DNA from: Macrotis lagotis
Taxonomy: Eukaryota; Chordata; Mammalia; Peramelemorphia; Peramelidae
DNA length: 64,000 bases
NCBI RefSeq assembly: GCF_037893015.1
Contig: NC_133660.1
Span: forward strand, 281,357,067-281,421,066
Direction of reading: 5' to 3'
How positions within the stretch are numbered: position 1 is the stretch's first letter; every line of letters starts with the position of its first letter. Positions 11,815 to 24,270 of this stretch are shown in pieces. Both the position numbers and the translations under genes were made by a program. The notes below the pieces were generated by a model, which was not told the DNA's origin, searched no databases, and saw nothing but the letters and a program-made list of their open reading frames with translations.

Positions 11815-13005
11815 CATTTCAACCTTTGACATTGCAGGATACTCTTTTCTCTCCAAGCTTTTGTGGTACTGCTGTCTCCTGGTTCCCCTCCAACCTGCCT
11901 AATCACTTCTTTGGAATCCCCCCAGCTGGATCTCTATCCAATTCACAGCTGCTAACGTGGGTGTCCTGTGGAATCCTGCCCTGGGACACCTTTCTCTTTT
12001 CTCTTTATACTATTTCTTTTGGTGATTGTATCAGTTCCTGTGAATTTAATTATCATCGATAATAGTTTTCAGATCTATTTAATCGAACTCTAATTTCTCA
12101 AGCCTTCTGATTGCACATTCAGCTGTCTACAGGACACTCAAACCTCTCCAGAGCACCCTGGTTTTCTTTCTCCCTAACCCTCCCAACTCTTCCCTTCTCT
12201 ATTACTCTAGAGGGCACTGCCACCTTATCAGTCTCTCCGGTGTGCGACCTCAGAGTCACCCTCCACTCTGCGTCTCCAAGAACCCCCCATCACCAGGCTG
12301 TGGCCAAGGCCATCAGTTACCCCTGAAACAGGAGCACTTCGCCTTGGCAATGGCTCTGATCTGTTTCACCTCGGCTACATCTCTTATTGATCTCTCTTCT
12401 GCAGCTTCCCTGCAGATGTCTCCTCTTCTCTAGCCCTCCCTCCACCCTTGGTGCAGGCACTCATTACCTCATGCCTGGGCTTAGCTGATGGGGTGACAGG
12501 GTGGAAGGGGGGGTGTTGGTCAGCTGCTGCTATCTCACTCAAGACCATTCTCCACATAGTTGCCAAAGTGACCTTCTCAAAGCTTAAGTCTTTTCATAAC
12601 ATCACCCCTCTATCAAATAAAGTCCAGGGACTCCCTGGGTGGTGCAGTGATTACAGCACTGGCCTTGGATTGAGGAGGATGGAAGTTTGAATCTGGCCTC
12701 GGACATTTGACGCTTAATAGCTGTGTGACCTTGAGCAAGTCACTTAATCCTGATTGCCTCAAATCCAAGGTCATCTCCAGTCATCCTGATTCATATCTGG
12801 TTACTGGATCCAAATGAATTCTGGAGGAGAAAATGAGTCCAGTGACTTAGCACAGCACTCCCTCACTTAAATCCAATTCATGTGTTTGTCATGTCTCTTC
12901 CCTGATGTTGTGGCCTTCTTCAAACATTAGGGACTCCCTATCAATTCTAGGAACAAATATACAATTCCTCTGTTTGGCATTTAAAGCCCTCCCTACTATT
13001 GCGAC
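11815..13005 (+). mobile_element. L2 (CR1-clade) LINE, reverse transcriptase C-terminal part
   Basis: Contains an L2-like block, GILPWDTFLFSLYTISFGD (about 11970-12030), matching the GSVLGPLLFSIYTSPLGD region of L2 reverse transcriptase, followed by the typical ORF end and the ctttggcatttaaag 3' region. Frames are broken. A SINE splits it at 12637-12928. Confidence 0.75.
12637..12928 (+). mobile_element. SINE with RTE-like tail, inserted in L2
   Basis: tRNA-like head (gggtggtgcagtg), then the long tail (tcatctccagtcatcctga onward) ending in tggccttcttcaaacatt. It is flanked by an 11-bp duplication, agggactccct, at 12626-12636 and 12929-12939. Confidence 0.9.
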
Positions 13006-13139
13006 CCTCAGCCAAAATGACTCCTCCGAGTCCTCTCTAAGTGGCAGCAAAGAGTTAACATTTCATTCGGTTCTTGCAAGAAGCGGGGCAGTTCCTAACT
13101 CTCTAGGAGAGAGAGCAGGCAAAGCCCAATTACAGAAGC

Positions 13140-13422
13140 TGAAGCAGGGTTCAAAAGCCACAGAAACCACCACCCATTCCCCCTCCTCTTTTCTGCCCAC
13201 CCTTACAACAACTGGTCAAACTTGATGGTCCGAAAAGAAGGGAGTGTACCTGAGCGTTCCCAGGAAAGTTAGTCTTTGTTTACATCTTATAAGGTTAGGG
13301 TGACAGGATTTTTCTAGCCGGAGATCCGGGTTCTCACGCTCACCTGATTCTTGAGAAATAGAAACTGAGGCCTGTGGCATTTAGCACTGTGTCTCTGACA
13401 AGGCAGCACTTTGCCCCTCACA
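13140..13422 (-). repeat. Left LTR (3' LTR) of ERV fossil 2
   Basis: 283 bp with TG...CA ends. A polypurine tract (agaggagggat, minus strand, about 13423-13434) lies directly against it. Confidence 0.8.
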
Positions 13423-14913
13423 ATCCCTCCTCTTATTTATTCTATTCTCTGCTGACTTTTCACCCATTCTACCCCCTGTTCTGCTTGAATTTTGGTAATA
13501 CCTCCTCACAATGCTGTTCATCTCCACTATCCCGGCTCACAGGAGTCCAACCTTCTCTCCTTAACATCAGCATTTGGGCTTGGTCTTCAGCCAAAAAGTA
13601 TTTGAGGGAGGATTTCATATACTGTACTAGTACCCAGCCATATCATGCATGGTATACAGGCAGGAAGCATTATCAAGACTCCTAATACTGGAAGTCCATA
13701 CCACACTAATTGATGCCACCAGCTCCCTCCGAACCAAGCCCACCATGAAGTATTAAAGGGAGAGTTCCAAGTCTGGGCAGGGACATGGGCTATTTTTCTA
13801 ATTTTGGTGGTGATCTCCTTCACCAATTTTCCATTGTCATCAATTTTCATACAACAAACGGACAAATTCAATTTTCCACAAACACCCCTTCCTCAGACAA
13901 CAGATAATCTAACACTAATCTGTGTTGTAGTACAGCTTCCATAGTTTGGGTGATCTCATCTGCCAATAAGTCCAGTGCCTTTGCTGTTGGATTAGTTATA
14001 ATTTCCACTACAGCCTGAAGTCTAATGACTCTATTTAACATATAGATTGGTGTCCTGTATCCACAACTCCCATCTTGTGCCCACGTAGCAGGGCCACAAA
14101 CCTTAATTATCCTTTGTGGGGGCCAGGCGTTCCCCCAACCATTAGCATCTCCAGTTATCATTAGAGAAGTATCTATACTCCGTTTCTGGTTTCCTATGTC
14201 ATCATAAAATTGAACACCTAAAGAACTTAGGTCTAATTAATCCTATATAGCAGATCCCTGTCCAATTTAGTGGGAGGTGTGTATAGGCTGTTTGCCCACA
14301 TACCCAATAATGCCCTTTTAGAGTCAGATTCTTTTTCTGGAAAATCCTGGTCTGATTAGATTCTGTTACGGGGTAATACTGTATCCTGATCCCCTAGAAG
14401 GCCTCTGTCACACCTCATCTGCCCATCATTTTTGTACTGGCATTTCCACAATTGTGGCCCTTCCTCCCAGCTACATCTCTTAATGCAAGGTTCTCCACCT
14501 CTATTTCGGGCACTCCAAAAGGTAATAAAGAATCCTTCCCATCCACTGTCGCTTACCCATCTCCAACTTTGGAGCTGAGTAATCAGGGACCATTGTTCTG
14601 ATTATACTTTTTACATTCTGCTATGGATAGGTCCCCTTTACATCTTCCCACTCCACTGAGTATATATTGGCAATGATTTTCATCCATTTTGCCAGTATGA
14701 CATCTAACCCAGGTGCCATCATTACACTGTTTACATGCCACCATTACATCATTACATGGGTCCTATCCCAAGGGCCTGGTACCTACTGCAATCTGGCACT
14801 AATTGTATATTGTCAGCCTTAGCAGAGAAAGTCCACCTGCAGCTACTTTGTCCTAAGTCAAGTCCCTTCCCAGTTTGGTTAAAGCAATATCTCCCTGTCA
14901 CCGATTCTACCAG

Positions 14914-15205
14914 CTGAAGCAGGGTTCAAAAGCCACAGAAACCACCACCCATTCCCCCTCCTCTTTTCTGCAGACCCTTACAACAACTGGTCAAACTTGA
15001 TGGTCCCAAGAGAAGGGAGTGTACCTGAGCGTTCCCAGGAGGGTCTGTCTTTGTTTACATCTCATAAGGTTAGGGTGACAGGATTTTTTAGCTGGAGATC
15101 CAGGTTCTCACGCTCACCTGATTCTTGAGAAATAGAAAGTGAGGCCTGTGGCTGAGACTAATTTAACACTATGTTTCTGACAAGTCAGCACTTTTGCCCT
15201 TCACA
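14914..15205 (-). repeat. Right LTR (5' LTR) of ERV fossil 2
   Basis: 292 bp, nearly the same as 13140-13422, in the same orientation and with TG...CA ends. Envelope coding sequence abuts it directly. Confidence 0.8.
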
Positions 15206-15535
15206 CTTCTTATCCTATCCCTTCTCATACTCTAAAATCCAGTGACATAAATCTCTATATTCCTTGCACACGGTAAAACATCTCTCAAGACTTACAGCTT
15301 TTACAGTGTTCTCTCAAATGTTTTCCCTCCTCACTTCCACCTCCTGGTTTCCTTCAAGATACATCTTAAATCCCATATTTCTATAACAGGTCCTTCTTGA
15401 CCTACCTCAACCCAGTGGCTTTCCTCTGGGATTATATTCCTGTTAATCCCTGCTGGATATCAAGTCCTATATCTATTTGTATTCCCAGGTCCTGATAGGT
15501 GCTTAATATATTCTTAGGTAACCCCAGCTTGATGA
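15206..15535 (+). mobile_element. L2 LINE 3' end
   Basis: Shows the L2 3' pattern: the tcaagatacatcttaaat region, then gtattcccaggtcctgatagg and gcttaatatattc. Confidence 0.6.
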
Positions 15536-16053
15536 GATCCAGGTGCTCCTCTCTCCTTAGAGTAAAAAAAAGGCTTTGGAGAACCAGAGTTCACAGAGAC
15601 TTGTTGGGCTGCAGTGTATTTGGCTGCCATATGATAAAAAGCAGAGCAAGGGTGGGTACTGCCTTGACTAGCGACTAAGAGCAGGAGAAAGTGGAGGTGT
15701 GTATTCTCACATCCAACCCAAGGTGCTGACTGGACTGGCTTGGTGAGATTTCTGGAGGAAGAATTAAGTGGCCTGTGTCCAGGAACCTAAATGAACAGTA
15801 GCGGCCGCAGCAGTAGCAGTAGCAGTGTTGTTAAGGAGGGGAACTGATGAAAGCGTACAAAGTTCAGTCTGTAGCTTTTTTTTTCATCATCTTTTCCCAA
15901 AAGTCATTGCTGGAAAAATTTCATCATGACTTAGATCTCAATCCCTTTTTCCTCTGCTTCTCCTGAAGGCGAGAGGGCTCAAGATGGGAGCAGCATTACT
16001 AAATCCACAACTGTTAGACATGGTTATTTTCCTGCTTATAAACTTATTTCATG
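15536..16053. other. No gene seen
   Basis: About 500 bp without recognisable coding sequence. A short gcggccgcagcagtagcagt stretch near 15800 is the only compositional oddity. Confidence 0.5.
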
Positions 16054-16218
16054 GGGGCGGCTAGGTGGTGCAGTGGATAGAGCACCGGCCCTGGAGTCAG
16101 GAGGACCTGAGTTCAAATTGGGCCTCGGACACTTCATAATGACCTAGCTGTGTGGCCTTGGGCAAGCCACTTAACCCCACTGCCTTGCAAAAACTTAAAA
16201 AAACAAAAAAACCCCAAC
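16054..16218 (+). mobile_element. tRNA-derived SINE
   Basis: Full-length copy flanked by aacttatttcatg at 16041-16053 and 16219-16231. Confidence 0.95.
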
Positions 16219-16524
16219 AACTTATTTCATGTTATCATATTATATTTATAAAACACAGGGCCATTAATGCTTAATTACTAAATCCAGTGATTTAAGTTGA
16301 TTGAAATTGATGCGGAGCTCCTGGGAAAAATAGGGACTTGACCTCATCAACGAATTTGGCTTGGTTTTTTTTTTTTGTCATTTCTGACTATATTCCAGAA
16401 TATACCTTCTAGGCTGCCTTTGAGCCCTGAGAGAAAATGAGTAAGATGAATCTGTGATTGTTGTAGTTATCTCCAGGTGCACTTTTTGGCTCTGTATCTA
16501 GCCTGGTCTCAGAAATATGCTATG

Positions 16525-16566
16525 TACACACACACACACACACACACACACGTACACACACACACC
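16525..16566. repeat. (CA)n microsatellite
   Basis: About 20 CA units with one cgta interruption. Confidence 0.95.
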
Positions 16567-16579
16567 AGCTCATACAAAG

Positions 16580-16885
16580 ACACTCATAATCCACTGTTTC
16601 ACTTGTTTAATTGACTAGACTAGACTCTCTGGATACTTTCAGGACTCAGCTCAAGCATTACCTGCTATGTGGGGTCTTTTTCCCTGATTCTTCCCATTGC
16701 CAGTGGCTCTTATTCTCTATACATTCACTTTGTATTGATTTTTATTTATATTTCATATTTATTTCTATGTGCACATGTTGCCTACCTCATTCAAATATAA
16801 GCTCCTTGAGGGCAGGACTGTTTGTTTAATTCTCCTAATAAAGTATCTGGCACTTAATAAATGGTTGCTGAATAAATGAATGAAC
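16580..16885 (+). mobile_element. L2 LINE 3' end
   Basis: Ends in the classic L2 3' wording: ctccttgagggcaggactg, then cttaataaatggttgctga. Confidence 0.75.
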
Positions 16886-17478
16886 TGAATGAATGTGTGG
16901 ATTAGGAAACAATCAATCAGTCAATGAACATATTAAGTACCTCCTGCATAGCCAGGAAATACTGGGAACTGGGAAAGTGGCAGAAGGCTCAGAATCCCCA
17001 GTTAATGATATTCCTGTAGGAATCCCAGCCTGATGAACTACATGCAAACAAAGGGAAAAGAGTCCCTGCTCTCAAGGAGACCATCAAGGAAGAGAATGGA
17101 AATGTCTACTTGGTCCTTGCCTTTTCCCATTTTTCCTCCCCAAAATTGAGATCTGAACTTCAGTGATGACAACTCTTTAGAAAGGTCCATCTTGGCATCC
17201 TAGAATTGCATTTTTTAAGAACTGGAAGGTAATTCAGGAGCCACATGATCCAGGCCCTCACCCCAATAAGAATTTTCTTTATAACATTTCTGACAAGGGG
17301 TCACTCAACCTGGACTGGAGACCTCTTCCATTGAAGCTGACTGGTCTTTTTGCAAAACTCTTGTTTCTGTCCTGTGGGACCAAATTTCTCTCTTCCCTGG
17401 ACAGCCCTTTCAATACTTGAAGATAGGTTTCTGTCTTCCTTCTGAGATCTCTTCTCCAGTCCAAACATCCTCAATTCC
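16886..17478. other. No gene seen
   Basis: No coding pattern. Contains one copy of a short segment that recurs near 18396 (see findings). Confidence 0.5.
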
Positions 17479-17731
17479 TTTGTTGTTGTTTAGTCATTTC
17501 AGATTCTTTGTGACTCCATTTGGAGTTTTCTTGGGAGAGACATTAGAATGGTTTGTCATTTCCTTCTCCAGCTCATTTTACAGATGAGGAAACTGAGGCA
17601 AGCAAGGTGAAGTGATTTGACAAGATTCTCATAGCTCAGTAGTATCTGAAGCTAGATTTGAGCCCAAGAAAATGAATGTTCCTCACTTCTGGATCAGTAC
17701 TCTATCCATACAGTACCACCTAGCTGCTCAG
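17479..17731 (-). mobile_element. Third SINE type (long, tRNA-headed) on the minus strand
   Basis: Starts ttgttgttgtttagtcattt, passes through catttccttctccagctcat and gatgaggaaactgaggcaag, and ends in the complement of a tRNA-like head (accacctagctgctc). Confidence 0.75.
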
Positions 17732-19732
17732 TCTCTTTAGCCAATTCTGATGAGGCATAGTCTCCAGGCCTTCATCATCCTGGTCATCCTCCCCTGGGCA
17801 TGCCATGGTTTATCAACATCCATCCTAACCAGAACTAAACATTGGGATAGTATGGTTATAGTCTAATTAGGACAGAAACCGGAAGAACTCTTGATGCAGT
17901 TTTTCTATGGAGGGATAGGGCAGTAGGAATCTGTCTATTAGTGAAGGGAATGACATCCTTAGGACAAGGTGGTGTTCCCACCAAGGAGCAGGATGGAGAG
18001 CCACTGGCTCAGCTGGGGCATCTGTGGAGTAAGAGAAGGGCTAACCTAACTGCCCAGGAAATAATAGGGCAATGATAGGAATGATTCTGAGAGGGAGATT
18101 AAAGAGATTCTGCACATCTAAGAAAGTCTTTATTTGAATAGTAGGAGGCAAATCTTTTCAGATGCAGTTGGGGTGGGGGAATGGGACACCCAGAACCTTC
18201 TGAAATGCTGAAGATATTTGGGTAGAAATTCTGAAAATCTTAGCCTTGGCTTCCCAGAATGAGAGCTTCTGACCTTTGTAGAGACAGAAATCAAATAAAA
18301 TCTTGTTTGATGCATTACTAGAGAAGAACCACATCCCAAAGATGGGTGCCTAATGGAGAAGTCTACCCTGCGGGTGTTCATTGGAGCCCAGAATCTGGCA
18401 GAAGGCTCAGAATCCCAACTAATGATTTCTCTAGGTTTTCCAGTCTGGCTGAATTAGGCTCAGATAGGAATGAGAGGAGTCGTGAGCCAGAACAGAACCC
18501 ATCCAGATGTATCCAATTGGCTGGAGGATCAACGGGGCACTTCTGGGATGCCCTCCCAATAGGAGACTAAAGAAGTTAAGGCTGCTGTGTTTGGGTAGAT
18601 GCCACCAATCTCCCCTCCCCCAGCATAGGGGTGTATGCTGAGGGATTGGCAGACTTGGGGTTAACCGAGTAGAGCTTCAGAGATCAGGATGATCTGGAAT
18701 TTGACCCATCAAAGCATCCATGTTTGCTAAGGCACTTTCAGAAGAGCTAATGCATTGAGAAACTCTGTCCTCCTCAGTTCTCCTTTGAACAGAGCCTAGG
18801 ACCCCACAAGTTTTGGCAGTCAGCTGGAGTATTTGGGGACATGGAGTCTAGCCGGGCTGTGATTGCTTTTGGAAGTAAAATACAAATCTTAGGAAGATAG
18901 GGTTTTGATTTTCCTTTTGTAGCTGAAGTGTAGCTGAAGTACAAGGCAGTAAAGACTCTTTTTGTTATTAAACCATAATCAATCCCTTTGGCGAGTGGTG
19001 ACCAATGGTATCATCTAACAGGAGCTTCCTCCCAATAGCCACGATGAGTTGTTCTGCCCTCTGTGATGCCTGGTGGGGGGTTAAACCTACTCCCCACCAC
19101 TGGAGATGAAGAAACTTGGACTTCTTATACTGAGAAAAGAAAAGTCAGTCTTGAATATTTGTTTGTTAGAAATGCATTTCCTGAGTCTGCTATTTAGGGT
19201 ATTCAAACAATTGAGAGGACAGAAGTCAAATGAAAAGTTGGCCTAATGGCTGTACCTCTTCTCCCTGGATAATCCTCCAACCTGCCTACAGACAAGATCA
19301 GACAGGTCCTGGAGTCGTGGCACAAACTATAATCCATGATGCCATTTGGTGAATAGGGGACTGAACAATAGAGGTTTGACTCATCTGCTCTTGGATGGTG
19401 GAAGACACCAAAGAAATTTAATCTCCTAACCTCCATAGAACAAAGTTGAGGTTTTGTGTCTCTTGTTTGTGAATGGGAGAGGGGAGGAGGAGTGACTTTA
19501 GGGTCTGTAAAGAGGCTCAGAGATATCACTTATGCTAATATCCTGACCTGTCATGGGGACCAAGAAATGGTCTGTGTAGCAGGTCTTTTAGTTGGGAAAC
19601 TGTCTCAGGGAAAGGAAGGACAGCTAAATCATGTGTTAAATCAAGGACAGACTAGACACATTGTCAGAGAAGTCTTTGTGATGATGGTTGACTTGTTGGT
19701 TCTTTCTCCCACATCCTATGCTGCTCATGTGC
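17732..19732. other. No gene seen, about 2 kb
   Basis: No supported exon, RNA gene or clear repeat family. The open frames here are short, have no recognisable motifs and lack convincing splice context. Second copy of the 16978 segment at 18396-18455. Confidence 0.5.
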
Positions 19733-19850
19733 AGAGACAGAAAGTCTTGGATATAAATCCTGCCTTTGGCACATACCAGTTGTCTGACCCTGAGCAAATC
19801 ACCTGAAATCTCTGTGACTCCTGCCACTGTGAGATGGAAAGTGGGAGAGA
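19733..19850 (+). mobile_element. MIR-like SINE fragment
   Basis: Pattern of an old tRNA-derived SINE: ggatataaatcctgcctttg followed by tgtctgaccctgagcaaatc. Confidence 0.6.
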
Positions 19851-19954
19851 ACTGGCCCATCCTCATTAGAGGAGGGAGTGTCCACACCAGTGGCTCTCCC
19901 TATGGCTGACATTACAAGTATGGGAGTGGGCTCTTAAGATGCAGTCATCTTTCT

Positions 19955-19993
19955 ATCCTCTCCACTTATCCACTGCACCACCTAGCCGCCCCT
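19955..19993 (-). mobile_element. SINE head fragment
   Basis: Only the complement of the tRNA-like head remains (atccactgcaccacctagcc). Confidence 0.7.
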
Positions 19994-20332
19994 ATAACAC
20001 CTCTTAATCTCATTTCAGATTATCAATTGCTACAGCTCCATCATCCTTGCATTCCATGTGTATTGCCCAAAATTCAAGAGAATGGGAGGAAGACATTCAG
20101 CACCCTGGGAAGACTCCTACTGGGAGTTTATGGAACCATCAGGGACAGGCAGCTGAGAATGGCTACTATTGGCATTCCGCCAGGGCTGCCCCCACTTCTC
20201 ATCTTTTGCTATTTTCTGTCTGTCTCATCTATAGTATACTCCCGGAATGATACTGACTTGTTTCTACCTTTACTGAACACTAACCAAATTCTTTCTATGT
20301 GGTTCCTGGGTTTTTTAACATTTGATGATTAT

Positions 20333-20486
20333 AGGGGCAGCTAGTGAGTCAATGAATAGAGCACCAGCCCTGGAGTCAGGAGTACCTGAGTTCAAATTCG
20401 GCCTCAGACACTCAATAATGACCTAGCTGTGTGACCTTGGGCAAGTCACTTAACCCCATTGCCTTGCAAAAACCTAAAAAAAAAAG
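20333..20486 (+). mobile_element. tRNA-derived SINE
   Basis: Flanked by near-identical duplications, aacatttgatgatta at 20318-20332 and aacatttggtgatta at 20487-20501. Confidence 0.93.
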
Positions 20487-21030
20487 AACATTTGGTGATT
20501 ACCTTTTAAAATATAATACTACTTGGCTGGACTTTAGAAGAGTCTGGAAAGACTTGCATGAATTGATGCTGAGTGAAGTGAGCAGAATTAGGAGAACATT
20601 GTCCACATTAACAACTACATTGTTAGATGTTCATCTATGATGGATGCAGTTCCTCTCAACAGTTCTGTGATCAAAGACAAATCCTGTTTTGGAAAATGAT
20701 ATCCACCTCCAGAAAAACAAAACAAAACCCCAAACTTCATGGATTCTGAATGCAGAGCAAAGCATATTATGTTTACTTTTTAAAGTCTTATATTTTTCCT
20801 TTCTCATGTTTCTTTTCCCCCTTAGATCTAATTCCTATCTCACAATATCCCTAATATGGAATTATGTTTAACAATTGTATATATATGACCACCAAGGAGG
20901 GGGAAGAAAGGGAGGGTGGTAGAAAAATATGGAAATCTAAAGCTGAAAACTAAAGTTGAAAACTATCTTTGCATGTAATTGGAAAAAAGAAAAGTTAAAA
21001 AATGTAATTGGGGAAAAATAAAATGCTATT
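20487..21030 (+). mobile_element. L1 3' end
   Basis: Contains the L1 end-of-ORF2 segment gcatgaattgatgctgagtg and the L1 3' UTR, ending aaaaataaaatgc. The complement of the same segment is seen at 22985-23035. Confidence 0.75.
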
Positions 21031-21371
21031 TATGTTTGAATATGTGTGTGTGTGTATGTATGTATAATGCTACCCTCCCTCTCCAAGAAGGTTTTCCACT
21101 TAAATAAGGTATACCCTCCTAGAGATTCCATTCCAGTCATGGATCCAATCCCCCATGTCCCACAGATGTGGTCACATTGAATATTCTTTGTTGACCTTGC
21201 TTATTAACTCTGTTTAGTACTGCTATTCGCAAACATCTGAGACCATGGATGTTTTCTGGCTCCTTTGGTGGATTTTGTCTGATCTTTTCTCCTACTGTTG
21301 TTAGCATTTCTCTCTCCTGCCCTTTTCAGTTTAGAACCTCTGGTCAGATTTGCAAGAATTGGTACATTCTT
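21031..21371. other. No gene seen
   Basis: Short TG/TATG run at the left edge, otherwise unassigned sequence. Confidence 0.5.
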
Positions 21372-21532
21372 GGGGATTTTTTTTTTAGGTTTTTTCCAAG
21401 GTAAACGGGGTTAAGTGGCTTGACCAAGGCCACACAGCTAGGTAATTATTGAGTGTCTGAGAGCGGATTTGAACCCAGGTACTCCTGACTCCAGGGCCAG
21501 GGTTTTATCCACTATGCCACCTAGCTGCCCCT
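21372..21532 (-). mobile_element. tRNA-derived SINE
   Basis: Full-length minus copy with gaattggtacattctt on both sides (about 21356-21371 and from 21533). Confidence 0.95.
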
Positions 21533-22538
21533 GAATTGGTACATTCTTAGTAGCCCCCATTAGATGTTCTCCATCTCTGTCCAGGAGCTCATCCTGCCAA
21601 TATTTTTAAGCCATGATTTGGAAATTCACATCCTGTTTTCAGACATTGTGCTTAATAAACTGTCTCCTTCCCAGCTCTATTCTTTTCTTTTTTCCTTTCT
21701 GCTGAAGCCTTTGACTTTTGCTGGAAACAGTGAGGATCACACCCACCTGAGTATAATTAATCTAAGGTCTTCACCATCTTGCCCAGTACTTCATAATTAT
21801 TCTTTAGCAATGCTTTCTAGAATCCTTAGGCAATACCACTGGGGCCTACATGAATCAACAGCTGTAGGCAACAGTTAGCTGGTTTGATAAGTTCTGGTTC
21901 AAGCCCCGATTCCCTACCCTGTGGGTTTTCTAGTATTTATTACATTGATGAAAAGCTGCCCATTCATCTTTAGCTGACATTTCCTGGGTTTTTCCTCAGC
22001 TCATGACATGTAGTCATATTTCCTTCAGAGTAGAGGAACCACGTTAGACACTGGATCAGGAAGAACTGGATTTAAATTTTACTTTACAATGTGAGCATGG
22101 GAAAATGACTTAGCATCTCAGAAGCTTAGATCCATTATCTATGAAATAGAGATAATAATGCCTGCCGTGCCTTCCTCATTGGCTTTAGTGACATAAGCTT
22201 GCAATCTATCCAAAGTCAATAATAAAAATGACAATATTATTATTGCTGTTACTGTGAACCTTTCTGAAGACAAACAGCTGCCTCCTACTTAGAGGGCCCT
22301 ATCCTTCCTCCCCAAGCAGGGCCTTAGATCTTTTTCTCAGCTCCAAGTGTACATTGGTCATTCTCTTCCTCTTTGCACTATCACATTCTTTCTTCACCCT
22401 CCTGAGGTCACCCAGATCATCCCTTTGCCTTTATAAATGCTCTTCTTTTTTCCTTTTCCCATCAAAACCACTTTTTTTTTTTTTAAAAAAAAAGGAACAC
22501 TTCAGATTCTTGTTTTCCTGCAGGATTACTCCTGGTTT
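21533..22538. other. No gene seen; one MIR-like stretch
   Basis: 22025-22190 resembles an old MIR-type SINE on the plus strand. The remainder is unassigned and T-rich towards the right. Confidence 0.5.
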
Positions 22539-23608
22539 TTTTTTTAATTTCATTTTTCTAATTGAAATTTTTATTTAACTTTTCCAGTTACATGAAAAGA
22601 TAGTTTTGAACATTTATTTATTTGCAAGTTCCACAGTCTTTTGCCATCTTCCCTTTCCTCCCTCCTCCCCATGGCAGCAAATAATCGTTGAAGTTGTAGA
22701 TGTACCATCATGTTTAACATAATTCCATATTAGTCATGTTGTGAAAGAGGAATTAGAACAAAGGAGGAAATAACCATGAGAAAGAAAGGAAAAACATAAA
22801 GGAAGTTTTAAAAAATTGAACATAGGATGATTTGCTCTGCATTCAGAATCAAATGTTTTTTTCTCTGAATTGGCTGATATTTTCCTTACCAGACCTCTCA
22901 GGATTGTCCTTGATCTCCTGAGAGGACTGCGTCCATCATATTGGCTCTTCTCATAAGGTCGTTAATGTGTATAATATTCTTGGGGTTCTGCTTACTTCAC
23001 TCCGCATCAATTCATGCATGGTTTTTCAGGCTTCTCTAAAGTCTAATCACTCAAGATTTCTTACAGAACAATAATACTTTATAGTGTTCATAAATAATAA
23101 CTTGTTTGGCCATTCCCCAATGGATGGGCATTCCCTTCAATTTCCAATTCTTTGCCACTACAAAAAGAGTTACTACAAATATTTTTGAACATGTGAGACT
23201 TTTCCTATTTCTTATGATCTCTTTGAGACATAGACCAAGCAATGATATTGCTATATCAAAGAGTATGAACAGTTTTATTGCCCTTTGGTCATACTTCCAA
23301 ATTGCTCTCCTGAATGACGATCCATTCACAACTCCTCCAACCGGGCATTAATGTTCCATTTTTCCCACATTCTCTCTGACACTGATCATTTACCTTTTTT
23401 GTCACCTTAGCCAATCTGATAGCAGTGAGGTAGCACCTCAGAGTTGCTTTATTTTGCATTTCTCTTATCAATAATGATTTAGAGTATTTTTTCATGTGAC
23501 TATAAATAAATTTTATTTCTTCATCTGAAAACTTGCCTGTTCCTATCCTTTGACTACGGGAATGACTTATAATCTGATAAAGTTGATTCAGCTCTCTCTA
23601 TATATATT

Positions 23609-23776
23609 GTAGGTTTGTTTGTTTTTTTGTTTTTTTTTTTGCAAGGCAATGGAGTTAAGTGGCTTGCCCAAGGCCACACAGCTAGGTCATTATGAAGTGT
23701 CTGAGGCCAGATTTGAATTTAGGTACTTCTGACTCCAGAGCCGGTGCTCTAGCCACTGCGCCACCTAGCTGTCCCG
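23609..23776 (-). mobile_element. tRNA-derived SINE in L1
   Basis: Full-length minus copy between two ctatatatatt duplications. Confidence 0.93.
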
Positions 23777-23996
23777 CTATATATATTAGAAATAAATCTT
23801 TATCAGAAACACTCACTGTAGAAATTGTTCCCTAGGTTTCTGCATTCCTTCTAACCTAGATTGGTTTTATTTGTACAAAACCTTTTTAATTTAATATAGT
23901 CAAAATCATCCATTTTGCCATTAATAATAGTTTCTATTTCTTGTTTGGTCATAAACTTCTTCCCTCTCCATAGATCCAAGGATCACTTTAAAAAAA

Positions 23997-24101
23997 TTTA
24001 TTTATTTAAGGCAATGGGTTTAAGTAACTTGCCTAGAGTCAGATAGCTAAGCAATTATTAAGTGTCTCAGGTCAAATTCCACTGCGCCACCTAGCGCCGC
24101 T
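23997..24101 (-). mobile_element. tRNA-derived SINE, internally shortened, in L1
   Basis: Poly-T side and head are present but the middle is shortened. Flanked by aaggatcactttaaaaaaa and aaggttcactttaaaaaaa (23978-23996 and 24102-24120). Confidence 0.88.
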
Positions 24102-24170
24102 AAGGTTCACTTTAAAAAAAACATCCTTATCTCACCTGTGGTCAGTCTTAATAAAGAGTCCTTCAGCATT

Positions 24171-24270
24171 CTGGGGTGGGGGGGGGTGGGGGAGGGAAGT
24201 AAGAATGGGGGGAAAATTGTAAAACTCAAAATAAATAAAATCTTTCTAAAAAAACCCCCAACAAAAATAA
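24171..24270 (+). mobile_element. L1-type 3' tail fragment
   Basis: The last hundred bases of the 26304-26694 family: a G-rich run, then ggaaaattgtaaaactc and an A-rich tail. Confidence 0.6.

Larger units (their letters stand above)
13140..15205 (-). mobile_element. Endogenous retrovirus fossil 2 (LTR-env-LTR)
   Basis: Two direct repeats, 13140-13422 and 14914-15205, bound the element. On the minus strand the left one starts TGTGAGG, is preceded by a purine-rich tract, and ends CTTCA. Between them is minus-strand envelope sequence: surface-subunit-like sequence to the right, then a transmembrane subunit with [12 protein letters not shown], a CCM box, and a tryptophan-rich pre-membrane and membrane stretch at about 13620-14160. 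This layout is typical of gamma- or alpha-type envelopes. No gag or pol was seen. It is broken, with several breaks. The LTRs differ by roughly 6-7% by eye, so it is old. Confidence 0.8.
22539..24170 (-). mobile_element. L1 3' third (ORF2 C-terminus and 3' UTR)
   Basis: On the minus strand it holds the late ORF2 segment (around 23460-23590, with blocks such as LLIREMQ and IRLAKVTKK) that also occurs in the L1 at 1-2010, the C-terminal block FVVAKNWKLKGMPIHWGMAK at about 23110-23170, and a 3' UTR down to poly-T near 22540. Stops and shifts are present. Two SINEs are inserted. Confidence 0.85.
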
